A stretch of 64,000 nucleotides of DNA, taken from contig NZ_JAUFQJ010000006.1 of assembly GCF_030409685.1 (NCBI RefSeq), positions 62,001-126,000 on the forward strand. Reading direction: 5' to 3'. A program made the translations under genes and the position numbers. The stretch is from Ferruginibacter paludis. GTDB taxonomy: Bacteria; Bacteroidota; Bacteroidia; Chitinophagales; Chitinophagaceae. Shown here piece by piece: positions 8,902-17,582 of the stretch. The notes under the pieces were generated by a model. The model made no database searches. It was not told the origin of the DNA and worked only from the letters and a program-made list of their open reading frames with translations. Position 1 is the first letter of the stretch. Each line of letters opens with the position of its first letter.

Positions 8902-9884
8902 ATGAAAGCACTAAAAATTATACAATATGGAGAAATAATAAATTCCCTGGATTTTCAGGACGTTGAAATGCCTGAATTGTTAGCAAATGATATTTTGATT
9001 GAAATATTTGCTGCGGCAACTAATCCAATAGATCATTTAATTATTGCAGGATTTCTAAAAAATATTAATCCGCTACAATTTCCTGCTCCAATTGGTTTTG
9101 ATGTTAGCGGTATCGTTGTAAAAAAGGGAAATAATGTAATGGATTTTGAAATTGGAGATAAAGTATTTTCAAGAGTACCTGGCAACCGTCCTGGAAGTTT
9201 TGCTGAGTTTATTGCCGTTGATAGTGCTGTGGTTGCTCACATGCCCAATAACGTTACTTACGAAAAAGCAGCTGGAATTCCTTTAGTAGGGCTTACTACT
9301 TTGCAGTCTTTAGAAAAAGTTAGCATAAAAGAAGGAGACAGGGTTTTAATTCATGCAGGTTCGGGAGGTGTTGGCACTTTTGCTATTCAATAGCAAAGTC
9401 AAAAGGAGCGTATGTTTATACCACAACAAGCACCGACAATGTAAATTGGGTAAAGGCTCTTGGTGCAGACAGGGTAATTGATTATAAAACGGAAAATTAC
9501 AAGGACATCGTTGAAAATATTGATATTGTTTTTGACACTTTAGGTAAGAATTATACAGTTGAGTCATTTGATGTTATAAAAGAAGTTGGAAAAGTTACAA
9601 GTATAGTAGGGCCATTTGATGAAGAAACTGCCACAGCATTTGGAAACTCAAACTACAACATGCCAGAAGATTTAGTTATGGCGATCACAAATAAAAAAGC
9701 AGTTTACAAATTTACAATGATGCAACCTAATGGAAAACATCTAACACTTATTAAACAACTAATAGAACAAGGTAAGATAAAACCGGTGGTGAACAAAGTC
9801 TTCAAATTTGGTGAAGCAATCGAAGCTTTAATTTTCCAGCATACAGGCAGGGCCAAAGGGAAAATAGTTATTAATGTAAAATAA
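8902..9884 (+). pseudogene. Zinc-less quinone oxidoreductase (MDR family), one-base frameshift
   Basis: The first part (8902-9393) contains the GroES-like domain (VEMPELLANDILIEIFAAATNPID, FDVSGIVVKKG) and the beginning of the Rossmann fold (VLIHAGSGGVGTFAIQ), then stops at TAG. One base later the frame continues perfectly as LAKSKGAYVYTTTSTDNVNW, GADRVIDYKTENY and FDTLGK, to the C-terminal GRAKGKIVINVK. Inserting one T in the TTCAATAGC region near 9392 restores a protein of about 327 residues, the normal length of NADP-dependent QOR/alkene reductase-like enzymes. Whether the missing base is real or a sequencing error cannot be told here. If real, an N-terminal half without a cofactor domain would be made. 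The gene is 252 bp from ohr. Confidence 0.88.
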
Positions 9885-10057
9885 TTACCGCTAACATTAT
9901 GGGAGAAGAGTTCATTGACTGATTATATATTTTCATTCAATTAAAATTCAAAACTTGGAGTATGTTATTTGATCATAAGTATAGCAGGCGTCACTTTTCA
10001 TACCAGATAATAGCTTGCTGTTTTTTCAAATTTTCACCATTAACACATTTAAATACA

Positions 10058-10444
10058 ATGGAAGCTAAAGGGGTTACTATTCATAAGAGTAAATTTGGTG
10101 TAAAAGAAACTATCGACAAATTACAGTCATTTCTACAGCAACATGGGGCTACCATCTATGTAAGAATTAATCAACAAGCCGAAGCAAATAAAAGCGGTCT
10201 GCATTTATTACCACTTGAATTTATTCTGTTTGGAAATCCTGCAGCCGGTGGGTTGCTAATGATTGACAATCCTTTAGTGGCCCTCGATCTTCCATTAAAA
10301 GTGATTGCATGGGAAGATGATAAAAAAGATGTTTGGCTGGCATATAATAAATCAGGTTATATAAAGGACAGATATTCGCTACCCGATATACCTAATTCAC
10401 CTTTAGTATTAGATAATATTATTAAAATGGCATTGGGGATATAA
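10058..10444 (+). CDS. DUF302 domain protein
   Basis: A 128-residue protein starting MEAKGVTIHKSKFG at 10058. An upstream in-frame ATG at 9962 would add an unlikely 32-residue extension. The layout fits DUF302: an N-terminal strand-helix (KETIDKLQSFLQQHGATIYVRIN), the central LEFILFGNPAAGGLLM segment, where the FGNP motif is typical, and the LPLKVIAWEDD strand. DUF302 proteins are small alpha/beta proteins of unknown biochemical role, seen alone or in redox and membrane contexts. Confidence 0.85.
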   Translation: MEAKGVTIHKSKFGVKETIDKLQSFLQQHGATIYVRINQQAEANKSGLHLLPLEFILFGNPAAGGLLMIDNPLVALDLPLKVIAWEDDKKDVWLAYNKSGYIKDRYSLPDIPNSPLVLDNIIKMALGI

Positions 10445-10489
10445 GTATTTTGATATTGTACAAAGTGTAATAAAAAAGTTTTTAGTTGT

Positions 10490-10515
10490 AATGAAATTTT
10501 TTTTAAAATTTCATT
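10490..10515. terminator. AT-rich hairpin between convergent genes
   Basis: An 11-bp perfect inverted repeat (AATGAAATTTT / AAAATTTCATT) with a four-base loop lies between the DUF302 gene and the convergent PNPOx-like gene. It could act as a weak bidirectional terminator; the stem has only two C:G pairs. Confidence 0.4.
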
Positions 10516-10533
10516 TGGCTGAAAATCCAATGG

Positions 10534-11160
10534 CTATTTTACCTGGTCATTAATTTTTGCCTTCAACCTTTTTATTTCTGTTTCTAATTTTGTTATCTGA
10601 TCCCGCTGTGCAGCAAAAGCTTCTTCAATATCTTCTAAAGTATAGCGTTGTATTATATGCTGTGGACAGTTCCAGTCGTAAGCCTGAATATCAAATAGCA
10701 TCATCCTTTCAGGTCTGAATTTATATTCATACAAATCAAGCAACTGGTATAATTCAGGATCATCTTTGAGTTCTATAATAGTGGCTTTGGCATATATTTT
10801 CAACCTGGCCCCCGCTGGATAATCAACCATTATCAGCGAAACATTATTGTTGGTAGCGATATTGCCAACAGAAATATATTGCATATTACCACGAAAATCC
10901 ATACACCCTATTCGCTTTGAATCCAATACTTTTAAAAATCCTTTTGGTCCTCCCCTGTGCTGTATATAAGGGAATTCGTTTTCGCCAAAACTCGCCATAT
11001 AAAAACTATCCCGCCTGGCAATAAATTCAATTTCATTTTCTGTTAGTCCATCAACATAAGTATCTATTTCCATCCTTGCATAATTGGTTCTGCTGCCCAA
11101 CTTTTCCTGAAATTCTTTTACAGGTGAAGTGAATGCTATTTCAGGATAATTTTTAGCCAT
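10534..11160 (-). CDS. Pyridoxamine 5'-phosphate oxidase-family flavoprotein
   Basis: A 208-residue protein starting MAKNYPEIAF at 11160; an in-frame ATG 21 bp upstream is less natural. The split-barrel FMN-binding fold is indicated by SFYMASFGENEFPYIQHRGGPKG at about 53-75, GCMDFRGNMQYISVGNI at about 85-101, and SLIMVDYPAGARLKIYAKATI. The PYIQHRGGPKG version is characteristic of a Bacteroidota/proteobacterial subgroup that is not true PdxH. The last 30 residues form a coiled-coil-like helix (QRDQITKLETEIKRLKAKI). The reaction is unknown; it probably reduces or binds a flavin-dependent substrate. Confidence 0.85.
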   Translation of the reverse strand: MAKNYPEIAFTSPVKEFQEKLGSRTNYARMEIDTYVDGLTENEIEFIARRDSFYMASFGENEFPYIQHRGGPKGFLKVLDSKRIGCMDFRGNMQYISVGNIATNNNVSLIMVDYPAGARLKIYAKATIIELKDDPELYQLLDLYEYKFRPERMMLFDIQAYDWNCPQHIIQRYTLEDIEEAFAAQRDQITKLETEIKRLKAKINDQVK

Positions 11161-11353
11161 ACAAATAATTTCAAATTGCAAACCTTTAAAGCTAAATAAT
11201 TGACTTATTATTTTATTGAAGTTTTAAGGATAGTTAAGATTAAAAAAAGTCGCATTCGTATTATTGTTACTCCGATACATAATCCTCCTTTAATTTATGC
11301 ATCTATTTCATCGTTACTTTTAATAAAAAATATTTTTCTTAAGACTGTTGGTT

Positions 11354-12166
11354 TTAGCTTCCATAAAACAATTGTTCAATCTCTTTGCTTGATTCTTCTG
11401 CACCAATTTCCAAACGCCTTGCATACATTGCTTGTGCATCAGCTCCTGCCAGATATCGTAGCTTAGTTTTTCCATCGGTCGCCGCTTCATAAACAACATC
11501 AGCAATTTGTTCTGCACTGGAGTAGCTTTGGGCTCTTTCCGGTTCCATAAACTTTGCCATTACCTGCGTCATTTGTTGATCATAAGCCGGGTGTTGCGTT
11601 AATACCAGTGAACGACTTACAAAATCTGTTCTTATACCTCCCGGCGAAACCGTTTTAATTCCAATGCCAAATTGTTTTAGTTCAAAAGCTAAACTTTCGC
11701 TCCAACCTTCTAATGCCCATTTTGTGGCGTGATAAACAGAATTAAAAGGTAAAGCTAGTAATCCTCCTACAGAAGTTGTGGTGATAAATAAACCTCCTTT
11801 CTTTTCTCTAAAATACGGGATAAATGCCTGGGTTACCCTCATAACACCCAATAAATTGGTGTCTATTTCCTTTACAATTTGTTCTTCTGTTGCGCCTTCA
11901 AATGGCCCTGCAAGTCCGTAACCTGCATTGTTAAAAACAACGTCAATATTTGCTAATGAAATTGCTTTTTGCGTTGTTGTTTTTATTTGATCGACATTGG
12001 TTACATCCAAAGGCAGCAACACAATATTATCTATAAGTGTAAGCTCGGTTTCTTTTTCCGGGTTTCGCATGGTAGCGATAACTTTCCAACCTTTATCGGC
12101 AAATAGTTTTGCCGTTGCTCTGCCCAAACCTGTTGAAGCACCTGTAATAAAAATTACCTTAGTCAT
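11354..12166 (-). CDS. SDR-family oxidoreductase
   Basis: A 270-residue classical short-chain dehydrogenase. Cofactor loop TGASTGLG at 8-15, NNAG at 79-82, the catalytic pair in SVYHATKWALEGWSE, and SPGGIRTDF. The nearest relative in the window is the SDR at 7107-7946, with which it shares GWKVIATMRNPEKETELT-type wording after the cofactor loop. Its substrate is not predictable. It stands alone, with more than 100 bp on both sides. Confidence 0.9.
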   Translation of the reverse strand: MTKVIFITGASTGLGRATAKLFADKGWKVIATMRNPEKETELTLIDNIVLLPLDVTNVDQIKTTTQKAISLANIDVVFNNAGYGLAGPFEGATEEQIVKEIDTNLLGVMRVTQAFIPYFREKKGGLFITTTSVGGLLALPFNSVYHATKWALEGWSESLAFELKQFGIGIKTVSPGGIRTDFVSRSLVLTQHPAYDQQMTQVMAKFMEPERAQSYSSAEQIADVVYEAATDGKTKLRYLAGADAQAMYARRLEIGAEESSKEIEQLFYGS

Positions 12167-12276
12167 ATTGATTACTTATTTATTATTTGATAAAACTAAT
12201 TATATGGCTTTAAAAAAAGCAACACCATAAACAATTTAAAAATGTAATAGCTACAATTCAACAATGTAATATTTTC

Positions 12277-12504
12277 CTATTTTATTGGATCGTCTATATC
12301 ATCAGGCCTGCGTTCATTTTTTTCAGTTTCTTTTGCAGGTAGATTTTTTTTATCCTGATTTAAAACCTCATCCCACAAGGTATCTCCAGACTCATCAGGT
12401 AACACAACTTTCTCCTTTTCAGAACCGTTGGTATCATTTAATTTTTCATTTATTGTGTGCGACTCAGATTTTAAAAAAGGGACATTGTCTAAAGTGCTTT
12501 TCAT
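12277..12504 (-). CDS. Small acidic hypothetical protein
   Basis: A 75-residue, charged and probably disordered protein (VLPDESGDTLWDEVLNQDKKN, ending RRPDDIDDPIK). No domain recognised. It follows the DUF1348 gene by 16 bp on the same strand, which argues for co-transcription and for a real gene. The composition resembles the acidic protein at 6747-7052 but the sequences do not align. Confidence 0.55.
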   Translation of the reverse strand: MKSTLDNVPFLKSESHTINEKLNDTNGSEKEKVVLPDESGDTLWDEVLNQDKKNLPAKETEKNERRPDDIDDPIK

Positions 12505-12520
12505 AAATTAATTTTTAAGA

Positions 12521-12931
12521 TTACAATTTCCTTTCCGATTCTTTAATGGCTAAATCATTGATACTTGCAAAACGTTTCTGCATTAATCCGTTTTCATCAA
12601 ACTCCCAGTTCTCATTACCATAAGCCCTGAACCATTCGCCGTCAGCATTATGATATTCATATTCAAATCGCACAGCAATTCTGTTATCAGTATGTGCCCA
12701 ATATTCCTTAACCAGTTTATAGTCTAATTCCTTTTTCCATTTTTCTGTTAGAAAGGTAACAATTGCTTCCCGTCCTTTTAAAAAAATATTTCGGTTTCTC
12801 CATTCGCTGTTAACAGTATAACTTTTTGAAACCCTTACAGGATCTTTACTGTTCCAGGAATCTTCTGCCATTTGAATTTTTTGCTTTGCCGTATCTGCAG
12901 TGAATGGTGGAAGTGGAAGTTTTTGTTCCAT
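12521..12931 (-). CDS. DUF1348 / NTF2-like protein
   Basis: A 136-residue protein starting [11 protein letters not shown] at 12931; the ATG at 12979 gives an unlikely hydrophobic extension. The sequence is a close match to the DUF1348 pattern: [90 protein letters not shown]. The fold is SnoaL/NTF2-like, a small barrel that often binds hydrophobic ligands. No catalytic role is known. Confidence 0.9.
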   Translation of the reverse strand: MEQKLPLPPFTADTAKQKIQMAEDSWNSKDPVRVSKSYTVNSEWRNRNIFLKGREAIVTFLTEKWKKELDYKLVKEYWAHTDNRIAVRFEYEYHNADGEWFRAYGNENWEFDENGLMQKRFASINDLAIKESERKL

Positions 12932-13162
12932 TGGCTTAATTTTAATTTTAAAAAAAATAATAGAAACGGATGAAAACACATTGCACTAGAAAAAATTACC
13001 AATATTTATTTTAATAAAAAGAAAACACATTTAATGTACAATGTAATTAAATATCTACGTCCCTATGCAATACAAGATAACGACAACAACGATGGTAGCG
13101 ATGGGTTGTTCTCTGTACAAACAAAAAAATTGTCGACGTTTTTTATTCTTTGTTCAGCTAAT

Positions 13163-13945
13163 TTAATTCGTCATTTCCAGGTTTGTAGTTATACCGCCTT
13201 CCAATATTTTCAACCGTTTGTCAATACCTAAAACCTGGTAAGAAATTTTTATGTCTTTTTCATTTTGTGTATAATGTTTCCATCCTTCATAATGCAAAGG
13301 AATGATAGTAGCATCCGGAAAGGCAAGCGCCGTATCCATCGCATCATTGGTACTCATGGTTACATTAAATGGTCCCCTTACCTGGGCGGCTCCTGCAAAT
13401 ATAAAAACATACTGAGGATGAAAACGTTTGGCTACTTCTGCAACACCTTCATAATAAGTAGTATCGCCGGTAATATAAATTTCCAGTTGCGGATCACTTT
13501 TTACAGTCAATACAAATCCCGTTACGTCACCCTGTAAACCCTCTATCCCCGCAGGACCGTGCCGTGCAGGCGTTGCTGTTATTACGATTTCAGTACCATC
13601 TGGTGTAGTAACGGTATCAGTTTGCCACGGATGCAAACCAATAGCCGTCCCTTTAAGGCGTTGTGCTCCAACCTTAGTGGTGTAGGTTTTCGGCACACTT
13701 TGTAATAGCTCCCTCCCTGCATTATCTAAATTATCAAAATGCTGATCATGGCTTAAAAGCACTATGTCAATCTTTCCAATATCCACATTAGCCGGCCCCA
13801 TTATTTTTTCATGTACCAACACACCTGAATGATATATTCCACCTGCAGGATCAAGTGATGGATCTGTCATAAAACGAAGCCCCCCTATTTCCAATATAGC
13901 TGTAGGCCCTCCAATATAAATTACATTAAAGAAATATTTTTTCAT
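13163..13945 (-). CDS. MBL-fold metallo-hydrolase (UlaG-like)
   Basis: A 260-residue protein with the metallo-beta-lactamase metal-site pattern in shortened form: SHDQHFDN at 65-72 (H66, H69, D71), a later histidine in TPARHGP, an aspartate in ITGDTTYY and a histidine in IIPLHYEGW. This matches the UlaG-like L-ascorbate-6-phosphate lactonase group or related N-acyl-phosphatidylethanolamine hydrolase-like proteins common in Bacteroidota. There is no signal peptide. Substrate unknown. A hairpin at 13986-14034 separates it from the upstream hydrolase gene. Confidence 0.87.
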   Translation of the reverse strand: MKKYFFNVIYIGGPTAILEIGGLRFMTDPSLDPAGGIYHSGVLVHEKIMGPANVDIGKIDIVLLSHDQHFDNLDNAGRELLQSVPKTYTTKVGAQRLKGTAIGLHPWQTDTVTTPDGTEIVITATPARHGPAGIEGLQGDVTGFVLTVKSDPQLEIYITGDTTYYEGVAEVAKRFHPQYVFIFAGAAQVRGPFNVTMSTNDAMDTALAFPDATIIPLHYEGWKHYTQNEKDIKISYQVLGIDKRLKILEGGITTNLEMTN

Positions 13946-13985
13946 TGTGTTTTAATTTAAATTTTTTTCCAAATAATCAAATAGT

Positions 13986-14034
13986 AAAAAAGCCCCTTGT
14001 TGCAACAAAGCGCTGCAATCAAATTGGGGCTTTT
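13986..14034 (-). terminator. Intrinsic terminator after the alpha/beta hydrolase gene
   Basis: The arms AAAAAGCCCC and GGGGCTTTT enclose a smaller palindrome, TTGTTGCAACAA (13997-14008). Read on the minus strand the outer stem ends in a run of T. It lies about 145 bp beyond the stop of the hydrolase at 14178 and just before the MBL gene. Confidence 0.6.
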
Positions 14035-14177
14035 CACCATTATACCTCACTATCATTTTTTTATCTGCTTTTGTTCTTACACTCATCTATTTATATGTGC
14101 CAACCTATCTGTTAGATAATTGCTGATATTTTTGCTTTCTTTTAATTAGCCAAAATGTATTGTAGTATTTACGGCAT

Positions 14178-15176
14178 TTATGCCAGGTACTTTTTAAGTT
14201 CTGCTGCCGCATGTACAAATAAAGATTTTACAGCAGGTACCTCAGCCAATCCATTTAACAATCCAAAGTCGTGGATCATTCCGTTGTAACGTATGGTTGT
14301 CACTTTAACTCCGGCTTCATCCAGTTTGCGGCCATAAGCTTCTCCTTCATCACGTAATACATCATTTTCAGCTACCTGAATTAGCGCCGGAGGTAATCCA
14401 TTCAATTGTTCAATACCGGCATGTAATGGAGAGGCATAAATTGTTTTTCTTGATGCCGGATCTTTGATATACATATCGTACATCCACTTCATCATCGAGG
14501 TAGTAAGAAACCGATCCTGACCAAAAAGTTGGTAAGATTCTGTTTCAAAATTGGCGTCAACAATAGGCCACAACAGAATCTGAAATTTTATTTCGGGGCC
14601 AGCATTCTCTTTGGCCTTAAGGGTAGTAACAGCTGTCATATTACCTCCCACACTATTACCCACCACTGCCAACCTTTTTCCATCCACGTTTATTTCATTC
14701 CCATGTTCAGCCACCCATTTTGTAGCCGCATAAATTTCATTAATTGCCTGGGGATATACTGCATCTGGTGTTGGTGTATAATTTACAAACACTGCTACAG
14801 CACCGGAAAGCACTACAAGGTCCCTTACCATTCGCTGATGCGTTGGAAAGTCGCCCAGCACCCAGCCACCGCCATGTATAAAAATAAATACAGGCAATAT
14901 TTCCTTTACAGCCGCCGGCCTTACGATGTTTAATTTTACTTTGTAACCATCACTTGAAATAATTTTTTCATCAACCTCTATACCGGACAAATCAACCTTT
15001 ACAGATGCCTGAGCATCTACCAACACCTGCCGGGCTTCCAGCGGTGTAAGGGTTTCAAGAGGTGGGCCACCTCCTCCATTTAAAATTTTTAAAAAGGCTT
15101 TTACACGACTGTCAAGATGGGGATCAGTTGCAAAGTCGACAACTTTTGAAGGCTTTTCCATTGTTGCTGTACTCAT
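14178..15176 (-). CDS. Alpha/beta hydrolase, hormone-sensitive-lipase (GDXG) family
   Basis: A 332-residue esterase-like protein. The oxyanion motif HGGGW is at 101-105, the nucleophile elbow GNSVGG places Ser175, the catalytic Asp is probably in VAENDVLRDEGEAYG, and the His is in GMIHDFGLLNG. The nucleophile elbow GNSVGG differs from the usual GDSAGG of the family. No signal peptide. The protein probably hydrolyses small carboxyl esters or lactones in the cytoplasm. It is the intact copy of a tandem duplication; the neighbouring copy (15271-16340) is frameshifted and carries a signal peptide. Confidence 0.9.
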   Translation of the reverse strand: MSTATMEKPSKVVDFATDPHLDSRVKAFLKILNGGGGPPLETLTPLEARQVLVDAQASVKVDLSGIEVDEKIISSDGYKVKLNIVRPAAVKEILPVFIFIHGGGWVLGDFPTHQRMVRDLVVLSGAVAVFVNYTPTPDAVYPQAINEIYAATKWVAEHGNEINVDGKRLAVVGNSVGGNMTAVTTLKAKENAGPEIKFQILLWPIVDANFETESYQLFGQDRFLTTSMMKWMYDMYIKDPASRKTIYASPLHAGIEQLNGLPPALIQVAENDVLRDEGEAYGRKLDEAGVKVTTIRYNGMIHDFGLLNGLAEVPAVKSLFVHAAAELKKYLA

Positions 15177-15270
15177 GATAATTGTATGTTTAAATGATTT
15201 ATAATTTCTTTATCTAACTGGATTTATTCTTTAAGGTTTATAACATGGGATGATTGCTAAAGGAGTAGTT

Positions 15271-16340
15271 TTATTTAAGATATTTTTTCAATTCGGCAGC
15301 AGCCTGTACAAATAATGAACGGGTTTGTGGAATTTCAGCAAGCCCATTCAGTAAACCGAAATCGTGGATTACACCATTGTAACGGATTGTTGTTACTTTA
15401 ACACCAGCTTCATCTAACTTCCTGCCATACGCTTCTCCCTCGTCTCTAAGAATATCATTTTCTGCCACCTGTATCAAAGTCGGCGGCAGTCCCCTTAATT
15501 GATCAACGGTTGCCCGTAAGGGAGATGCATAAATATCAGATCGTTTTCCTGGGTCTTGATGTACATATCATACATCCACTTCATTAATGATGTCGATAAA
15601 AAACGATCTCTGCCAAAAAGACGATAAGATTCTGTATTAAAATCAGCATCCACAATCGGCCACATCATTATCTGTAATTTAATCTCCGGTCCGTGTTTAG
15701 CCTCTGCCATTAAAGCCGTTACAGCAGTCATATTACCACCCACACTATTTCCCACCACAGCAAGTCGTTTGCCATCTACATTTAATTCTGATCCATGATC
15801 AGCTCCCCATTTAGTTGCCGCATAAATTTCATTGATAGCTCTTGGATACACGGCATCCGGCGTTGGCGTATAATTTACGAACACTCCTACTGCACCGGAG
15901 AGTACTACCAGGTCATGTACCATGCGTTTATGGGTTGGGAAATCTCCTAAGACCCATCCTCCGCCATGAATGAAAATGAATACAGGAAGCACTCCCTTCA
16001 CTCCTGCAGGCCTCACTATATTGAGTTTAATTTTAAAACCATCACTCGTGATTGTTTTCTCAGAAACATCAATCCCTGATAAATCTACATTCACCGATGC
16101 CTGGGCATCCACCAACACCTTTCGTGCTGCTAATACAGGTAAACTCTCTACTGGTTGTCCACCGCTATTAATTACTTTTAAAAAAGCTTTTACCTCAACC
16201 GAAAGATTTGGATCAGTGGCATAATCCTTTTGGGCGACAGCAATGTTTTGAATAAAAACCGTAAACAGAATAAAAAAAATATTTTTAAAATTTTGCTGAA
16301 TACCCGATAGCAAGCGGTTTATAGTTAATGATCGCTTCAT
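15271..16340 (-). pseudogene. Second GDXG alpha/beta hydrolase, signal peptide, one-base frameshift
   Basis: This is a tandem duplicate of the gene at 14178-15176, with the same HGGGWVLGDFPTH and RLAVVGNSVGGNMTAVT motifs. It begins with a hydrophobic signal sequence (IFFILFTVFIQNIAVAQ), so it would be exported, unlike copy one. After MYDMYIK the frame is lost: the copy-one reading KDPASRK is replaced by KTQENDL and a stop at 15495. Adding one G near 15554 restores KDPGKRSDIYASPLRATVDQLRG, which then joins the second piece (15271-15477) with NDILRDEGEAYGRKLDEAG and VIHDFGLLNGLAE. The lost part holds the catalytic Asp and His, so the translated protein would be inactive if the shift is real. 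Confidence 0.88.
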
Positions 16341-16437
16341 TTTAAAAAATTACTTTTTATAAAAAAATGGGTGTTTGTAAATTGAGTGGATGTACATTTA
16401 ATAGAAACTTTATTTACCCCCCTATATTCTGTAAATA

Positions 16438-17124
16438 CTAAGCGCTAACACCCTCAAATCCCATTGCCGGTGTTGCAAGAAATTGATGTTCCCACGTAAG
16501 CACGCTACCAACTACGCCCCAGTAATCAACCAGATTTTCTCCAACAACAGGGCCTGTTTCTGTACGTGCCCAATCCCGTTGCAGTTCCATTATAAACACT
16601 CCCCATGTTATAGGCATACAGCCTGCAAGTATCATTCTTTGTATAGCCATTTCATGTGCTTCAAGGCTAACGCCGCCAGAAGCATCAGTAACAATGTAAA
16701 CCTCATAGCCTTCACCTGCCGCATGTATAGAACACATAGACAGGCACGCTTCTGTCCACAGTGCTGCAATCACTAACTTTTTTCTGCCAGTCTGTTTCAC
16801 CCAGTCTACCACACGTTCATCCTGCCAGGCATTTATCCAGGTGCGGTCAATCGGTTTTTGATCAGGATATATTTCCTGGAGTTGTTTAATCAAATACCCG
16901 CCACGTTCCTGCCGAACGGTTGAAAAGAGCGTAGGGATACCAAACCCCTTTGCGGTTTTTGTTAATGCCGCTACATTATTTATAATGGTTTGGGTATCGT
17001 GGCTCTTTACTCCGGCAAACTGAAATGGTTGATGGTCAATTATCAGCAAGGCGCAATTATCAGGTGTTAGCAAAGCATCAAGCCCCGCCTTTGGATTGGT
17101 GTTAACATTGTTTGTGGATGACAT
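16438..17124 (-). CDS. Isochorismatase-like cysteine hydrolase (YcaC type)
   Basis: A 228-residue protein of the isochorismatase superfamily. The catalytic Asp is D30 in LLIIDHQPFQF and the nucleophile Cys C127 in ALWTEACLSMCS. The following GYEVYIVTDASGGVSLEAHEMAIQRM is characteristic of the YcaC-like hydrolases (substrate unknown, related to nicotinamidase). These genes are frequently found with SDR, alpha/beta hydrolase and Ohr genes in stress-response neighbourhoods, as here. No signal peptide. It is the first gene of a possible minus-strand unit with the two alpha/beta hydrolases. Confidence 0.9.
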   Translation of the reverse strand: MSSTNNVNTNPKAGLDALLTPDNCALLIIDHQPFQFAGVKSHDTQTIINNVAALTKTAKGFGIPTLFSTVRQERGGYLIKQLQEIYPDQKPIDRTWINAWQDERVVDWVKQTGRKKLVIAALWTEACLSMCSIHAAGEGYEVYIVTDASGGVSLEAHEMAIQRMILAGCMPITWGVFIMELQRDWARTETGPVVGENLVDYWGVVGSVLTWEHQFLATPAMGFEGVSA

Positions 17125-17582
17125 AAAATTTGTTTTAAAATGAATGTTTTATTTATTGCCCGGACTAAGAAGCATTGGTCATTCCCGAAAAAATAGGCAT
17201 TTCGCAAATACAGTTATGTAACAAGCATTTTATCAATGCTCAACATCGTTGTGTTACTCCCGTGTACCACATACCATTGTGGATCTTTTATTACGTTATC
17301 AATTAAAAAACTCCTGTTTATACTTTCAACAAATTCATCAAAAAAACTTTTAAGAACAATTGAAAACAGTATCATGAGTTGTGGTAAATTATTATGGTTT
17401 TCTTTTCTCAAAGTTCATTTACAGACTATAAAAAGGATTGCTTAATTAATTCATATTGTTTGATTGTTCAGTTCAATTTTTCATTGAATTTGTTTGCGGA
17501 TATTTTAATTCAGTAGTGAATGAAGCAGCAACCTGGATGTAAAAAATTGTGAAAAAAGACTTTAAAAAATCACTTCCCATAT
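17125..17582. other. Intergenic stretch, no clear gene
   Basis: No recognisable gene. A 65-codon minus-strand reading at 17214-17411 (contains SINRSFLIDNVIKDPQWYVV) is vaguely reminiscent of a regulator C-terminus but cannot be assigned. The promoter of the isochorismatase-like gene is expected at the left end. Confidence 0.4.

Noticed and set aside
17214..17411. LytTR-type regulator fragment
   Set aside because: Only a vague similarity around NRSFLID; no fold-defining residues could be matched.
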